64,000 nt of DNA from assembly GCF_014905175.1 (NCBI RefSeq), contig NC_057790.1, positions 16,828,469-16,892,468 of the forward strand. Reading direction: 5' to 3'. Shown in pieces: positions 59,188 to 64,000 of the stretch. Origin of the DNA: Aphidius gifuensis. Taxonomy: Eukaryota; Arthropoda; Insecta; Hymenoptera; Braconidae. Position 1 is the stretch's first letter. Each line of letters opens with the position of its first letter. Below the pieces are notes generated by a model, which had not been told where the DNA came from, made no database searches, and saw nothing but the letters and a program-made list of their open reading frames with translations. Position numbers and translations under genes: made by a program.

Positions 59188-59861
59188 TTTAATTAACAAC
59201 TATTAAATTATTAAAACACACAATATCCAAATGTATTTAATAATAATAAAAGTATTTATTTAAATTTGTTAATAAATAACATGAAAATATAAGCATTGAT
59301 GATGACAGTGATGGTTGGAGTAGGGGGATGTTTTGTTGTTGCTGTTTTACATTGGTGTGCCACCATTTTTTAGGTGGAGTTGCAAACAAGCTTTATACAT
59401 CATCTTGTGACTGTTAATTAAATGCAATTGAATAAACTATTTATTATAAGAAATTTAGTGTCCTTGAATAAACAAATATTTTCTTTTCATTTTGGAGTAA
59501 TTTAAACAAGCTGATGATAAAATAACTTAACAACAAAATTGGAGTAAATTAATAAAACATTTAAATTCAGATTTTAAAATTTGTATTTATTTATTGTAAT
59601 TTTTGTTTTTTTCTTTTCGATTAATATTATTGGCAGTCGAACAATCAACAAAAAAACGAATTAAAAACAGATTTTTCAAAGTTATCTTAAACTATTGAGT
59701 TTAAATTTTTTTTTCTTTTTTTTCTAATTTAAATTATTAAACAAAATAAAAATTAAAAAATAAGAGTGATAGTTTTTTTTTTTTTTATCTTTGAAATTTT
59801 AAAAACTTAAAAAATTTAATTTTCCATATTTTCGGATATCTAAAAAAAAAATTATTGAGTA
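59188..59861. other. SSNA1 promoter and Tctp 3' UTR
   Basis: A GC-richer patch at 59305-59395 (GGTTGGAGTAGGGGGATG, GTGCCACCATTTTTTAGGTGG) is probably the SSNA1 promoter. The remainder, to 59861, is Tctp 3' UTR with A/T runs. Confidence 0.5.
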
Positions 59862-61128
59862 TTAAAATTTCTCTTCTTCTAATCCATGTTTGAAGAACAT
59901 CATAACTGGTGTTGATACACCATCAATGTCACGGTATTCCATAAGACCAACAAGACCATCAATGTCCATACTTTCACCAGTGAAAAATTGCAATTCTTTG
60001 AATCTTCCCAAAATATCTTTCATGACTTTGTTCATGTTAGTTTTGAAAACATCAACTTGATCTGGTTGAGTTTCTTCCAATTTAGCAACCAATCTAATAG
60101 AAAATTAAAAAACAATTATTAGAAATCAATAAACTATTGATTGTTTAATAATAATAGTTATAATTTTTATTACTAACCTTTTCATGTATTCCTTAAGATA
60201 TTGAGTGTATGATTTTTTGTCACCAAATGCATATGATTCTACGAGATTGTGATTGAGAACAATATCAACACCTGATTCAACAGTCTCATCAGTACCTTCA
60301 TCAGCTTCTTCAGCAGATGGATTTGCTCCAGCAATAACAATTTCTCCTTGTTTACGTTGGACAAGCTAAAAATTTAATTTTCAAATATTATTATTATTAT
60401 TCCAGCAATAGTCACATAAAAATCAATATGAATCATCAATTTACCTTTCCATAAACTTCGTAGATAACATTATCAACAAGTTTTATTTTGAAGGTGTCTG
60501 CAAACATCTCATCACCTGTAAAATAAACATTAAAATTTTGTTTATTATTTATTCAAGTTATTATTATATTTTAAATAAAGAAAAAAATTATTTTTTCAGC
60601 ATCAGACATAAATGTTTTTTTTTTAGGTTATGTGTTAATAATATTAAAAATAAAATTATTTATTATTTAAACAATTTACAAAAATAATAATAAAACAACA
60701 ATAAAAATTAGCTCAAAAAAAATTTGGACTTTCAGACACATCCAAGGTCATTTAATTTGATAAAATAATTATCAATTTGCCAATAATAATTTAATTTTAA
60801 ACATGTGGAACTGAAAAAATTGATAATCCATATGTTGAGGTTATGAAGAAAAATTTTTATCATTTATATAAAAGATATAAAAACCATTTACTCAATATCA
60901 GCAAGGTCAAATTAATTTACATCAAATGATAAAAATAATTAATTTATCAATTATATAATTAAAATATATGTACAAAGAAAAAACCATAATTGCAAATGAT
61001 TTGGAGCACATGGACACTTGTGTTCTAAATCAATATTTAAATGATAAAAATAATCGATTATTAATAACCATATTGTTAAATGTAAATAATTAAAACTCAC
61101 CGCTGAAGATATCTTTGTAGATTTTCAT
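59862..61128 (-). CDS. Tctp: Translationally controlled tumour protein (TCTP), 172 aa
   Basis: Exons in coding order are 61128-61101, 60515-60445, 60365-60178 and 60093-59862, in phase, giving exactly the usual 172 residues. TCTP is a cytosolic growth and survival factor that in flies acts with Rheb in TOR signalling and with 14-3-3, and binds calcium and microtubules. Signatures are MKIYKDIFSGDEMFADTFKI, IVIAGANPSAEEADEG, the helical hairpin YTQYLKEYMKRLVAKLEE to ILGRFKEL, FFTGESMDIDGLVGLMEYRD and GVSTPVMMFFKHGLEEEKF. Introns contain occasional AAGGTCA words. The gene shares a divergent promoter region with Paip2, an apt pairing of two translation-linked genes. Confidence 0.96.
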
Positions 61129-62789
61129 TTTGGAAGATTGATATTAATTAAAATTTGTAATAAATATAAACAAGTCGAGACACTTGCAGCAACTCCAACG
61201 ATCAAATCGGAAAGACAATTTTTTTTTTTGATGAATCGAGGGAATCGAGTGCCCAAGGAAGGCTTGTCATCCAAAAGAGTGGGGGGAGGATACAATTTCT
61301 TTTTGACATTGCCATTTGTGAGTTCAATGAACACGTGTTCAAAAAGCCTCATTTACATTGTCAAAATATTTTATTAATACTCATTAAATATATTTATGTA
61401 AAATTGAGTAGATTTAAATTAAATTATTTATAATTTTAATTAATATTAATAATAATAAGTTTAATTAAAAAAAAAATATGTAATATGGTTTTTCTTGAAA
61501 AAAATTTTGTGTCTTTTGCGCATGATACTGCGCCTGCACTGTGCAATGTGCAGTAAAATTTTTCTAGGGATATTTCGTGTAAATTTTTAATGTAAACAGC
61601 CTCATTTCCACTGTCAAAATATTTTATGGAAAAATAGAATTGAATTTCGCGCTTCTTTTTTCTGTGTCGCCATTTTAAATTTTACAGCTCTCCTCCTCTC
61701 TCTCTCTCTCTCTCCTCTCACTTCCATTGAAAAATAAAAATAAACTTCTTCAATTTCAGTGATGAGTTATAAATCTATTTTTATTTTGTAAAAATATAAT
61801 TAAAAAAATTAATACGCGAGTAGATATTTAGATAAATAAAAAACACAAAGTAATTTGATAACAATGTTGTTGTTTTGATGATGAAGTGGCAGCACCATCA
61901 CATTGCAAAATAAAAGAGATAAAAAAACACAGCAAAATAATCTTTGTCTGCTTTGTTTGTGTTGATGTTTGTGTATGATAAAATCAGTGTGTCGTAAAAA
62001 ATTGTCCTCAAATTATATTATTTTTAAATTTATCAAAACAAATATTTAAAAAAAAACCAAACAAACAAACAATTACCATCAAATTACTCATTAATTTGAT
62101 AAGATTTTTTTCTAATTTTCAAGGTAAACAATAAATGCAATCAAATAATTTATATATCGATTTAAAAATATTTCACAATTTGAACAAACAATATTTTTTT
62201 TTTGCGTAGGTGTTGACGAAATAAGAAAATAAAAATCAAAAATGATGAAAAAATAAAAAAAAAAATGGTTGTTCGAAGCTGTCGTCAATTGATTAAAAAA
62301 TTTCAATTGTTTTTATTTTTTTATTTATTAACCATACAAGTTTAACATGGCTGTTTGATAAATTTAATTTTTTTTTTTTTTTTTAATCGATAAATTATTA
62401 GTTTATTATAAAATAATTCAATAAAAAAAATTTTTTTTTAGTAAACATAATTAAAAATAAAACAAATTTTCAAGGTAAAAAATTTAGATAAATATCTTTT
62501 TTTTAATTAAATAGTTATTATTTTATTTTATATTCTTTTGTCACTGATATTTGTTGACGTCAAGGTGACTTGTCGTTAATCTACATCAAGGCTAAATATT
62601 TCGACTCAGGGAATATCTTAACTTTCGATTTAAAAAAAAAAAAAAAAAATGTTTGGCTATATCGAGGAGGTCAAGTGACCCTGGATTTTATTAAATCACA
62701 ATCCTACTATTTTTTATTAAATAACAAAGCGATATAAAATGATGAAAAAAAAATTAATTGTTTCAGATTATTAAGTAAAATTATCTGGC
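61129..62789. promoter_or_regulatory. Divergent promoter region of Tctp (-) and Paip2 (+)
   Basis: The start codons are 1.66 kb apart. The interval has GC-richer DNA at 61180-61330 and 61500-61720, a duplicated TACATTGTCAAAATATTTTA-like word (about 61351-61375 and 61607-61625), a GCGCATGATACTGCGCCTGC patch near 61518, and the CT microsatellite at 61688-61719. An acceptor TTGTTTCAG at about 62766 shows that Paip2 has a 5' UTR intron. A pyrimidine-rich start on the minus strand (CCTCCCCCCACTC, complement of 61276-61290) could supply the 5'TOP expected for Tctp mRNA. Confidence 0.55.
61688..61719. repeat. (CT)n microsatellite
   Basis: A CT-rich run (CTCTCCTCCTCTCTCTCTCT and on) in the shared promoter of Tctp and Paip2. 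GAGA-factor-type binding is possible. Confidence 0.8.
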
Positions 62790-63396
62790 ATGAAGATGAA
62801 GATACCAAATTGTGGATCTGGTAATGGTTATTATGGACATGATAGTAGTGTAATATCATATTTAGATAACGTTGAACAAGAAGCTGATTTACCTGGTGGT
62901 GAAAATGGTGATTTTTCTGAATACATGTGGATGGAAAATGAAGAAGAGTTTGATAAACAAGTAAATAATATTTTAAACATATCTAAAAATTGTTTGATAA
63001 ATTATTTAATTTAAATAATATATGTTTAGGTATTGGAACAATTAGAAGAAGAAGAATTAATGGAAGAATGTTTAGAAGCAATGCTAGAAGAAGAAAGACA
63101 ACATCATAGAAATCAAACATCAGCAGCATGGTGTCAAGCAGTAGCTAGTGAAAATACTGGTAATGAATTGTGTCAACAATTAAATGGTCTTCGGGTACAT
63201 GGTGATGTTGAAAAATCTGTAAATATTATTTTTATATTAAAACATATTTAAAATATTATTAAGGCATATTTATTTATGTTATTTTTGTGTTTATTTATAG
63301 AGTACATTGAATCCAGATGCTGCTGAATTTGTACCATCATTAACCTCAACGACGGAAACAAATTCGTCGACAGAAATAAATGGTGAATCGTCGTAG
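62790..63396 (+). CDS. Paip2: PABP-interacting protein 2 (Paip2), about 151 aa
   Basis: Exons are 62790-62960, 63030-63218 and 63301-63396, in phase. Paip2 is a translational repressor that displaces poly(A)-binding protein from poly(A) and from eIF4G. Both PABP-binding motifs are visible: PAM1 (EYMWMENEEEFDKQVLEQLE and the acidic helix EEELMEECLEAMLEEE) and PAM2 (STLNPDAAEFVPS). The order and spacing match the 127-aa human protein; the N-terminus is Gly/Asn-rich and longer. Two in-frame ATGs (62790 and 62796) are possible starts; I list the first. Confidence 0.93.
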
Positions 63397-64000
63397 AATG
63401 GTGATGTTGTTTATTATTTTTTAATTATTTTTTTATACGATAAATCATACAACATATTTAAAACAAATGGGCTAATTTTCAAATAATCATCAAGAGGTAA
63501 ATATCCTCATTTGAATGCTTGTTTATCAATCGAGATAACTGACTGAAAAAAAATATAAAAAAATATAAAAAAAAAAAAACTATTAAAACGAAAAAAAAAT
63601 ATATATATTATTCAGTAAATTGTAAAACCATTTTTAACAATTTAATTTGGTTTATTATTTTTTTTTTTTTTATAGACAATCGCATAATAAATAATCATTG
63701 TAGGATAGGTCAAAAATAAATGAAAAATTAAAAAAAAAAAAGTATTAAAATATAAGAAATTAAAAAAAAAAAGATAATAAAATATAGTAAAATTGAAAAA
63801 AAAAAAATATATATATATATTAATTATAAATTAATAAATAGTCTTATAAATACGTACTTATAAAAATAATAAAAAAAAAAAAAAGCATATATAATTGTGA
63901 AAATTAAAAAAAAAAAAAAAAGCTAGTTACTCGGTAAAAGTGTGCATTCGAAACAAGCTCATTTGAATTCACGTCAAGTTTTAACCTTCGATATAATAAT
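63397..64000 (+). other. Paip2 3' UTR, low complexity
   Basis: Long A runs with TA repeats (about 63598-63612 and 63805-63820) and no open frame. The last 80 bases (GCTAGTTACTCGGTAAAAGTG...) are less AT-rich but too short to interpret. Confidence 0.5.

Noticed and set aside
60720..60910. AAGGTCA words in the Tctp intron as receptor sites
   Set aside because: Single 7-base words are expected by chance. Unlike the ultraspiracle pair they are not repeated as a longer word.
62665..62685. AGGTCAAGTGACC as an ecdysone response element
   Set aside because: The spacer is 2 bases and not the canonical 1, and there is no second site.

Overview
The window is nuclear DNA of an insect, most likely a parasitoid wasp (Hymenoptera; a braconid would fit). 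It is very AT-rich with strongly A/T-biased codons. Short introns sit in most genes, UTRs are long and full of homopolymers, and every conserved gene has a clear insect or animal orthologue. An intronless ankyrin-repeat gene with a C-terminal PRANC domain supports the wasp assignment, because that architecture is known from parasitoid wasps, Wolbachia and poxviruses. Nothing here looks bacterial. Exon coordinates were derived by hand from GT/AG sites and reading phase. No alignment was run, and all orthologue names rest on recognising conserved motifs.

Layout. 1-3.2 kb holds foldback repeats, a decayed intron-containing copy of an SLC25A44-type mitochondrial carrier, a possible small gene and a tRNA 3' fragment. 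3.2-6.1 kb (+) is spenito/RBM15. 9.65-10.33 kb (+) is MOSMO. 11.0-15.2 kb (-) is WDR20 with a newly noticed distal last exon. 16.2-17.2 kb (+) is Trax/TSNAX. 18.0-21.1 kb (+) carries two tandem InaF-motif genes. 21.8-23.0 kb (-) is TMEM192. 23.1-25.7 kb is repeat-rich and holds a 475-bp TA-flanked MITE. 25.7-36.9 kb (-) is an 11-kb alternatively spliced gene with a Tyr/Arg-rich N-terminus and a Glu-rich coiled coil, probably of the Drosophila CG45076 type. 37-41.3 kb and 44.5-47.5 kb are repeats (a 0.65-kb direct duplication, a ~120-bp tandem array, TTCTCCG-family MITEs) on both sides of the 3.1-kb ANK-PRANC gene. 48.1-51.6 kb (-) is ultraspiracle (RXR). 57.1-58.4 kb (+) is brainiac. 58.7-59.2 kb (-) is SSNA1. 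59.9-61.1 kb (-) is Tctp. 62.8-63.4 kb (+) is Paip2.

The conserved genes are ordinary and unrelated in function: m6A writer cofactor, Hedgehog modulator, deubiquitinase cofactor, C3PO nuclease, ecdysone co-receptor, glycosyltransferase, centriole/microtubule protein, and translation and growth factors. The unusual part is the block at about 37.7-47.5 kb. There an ANK-PRANC gene with a recent internal duplication lies between two halves of one satellite array, and the downstream half is interrupted by a 1.2-kb TA-flanked element that carries a broken Tudor-like coding fragment.
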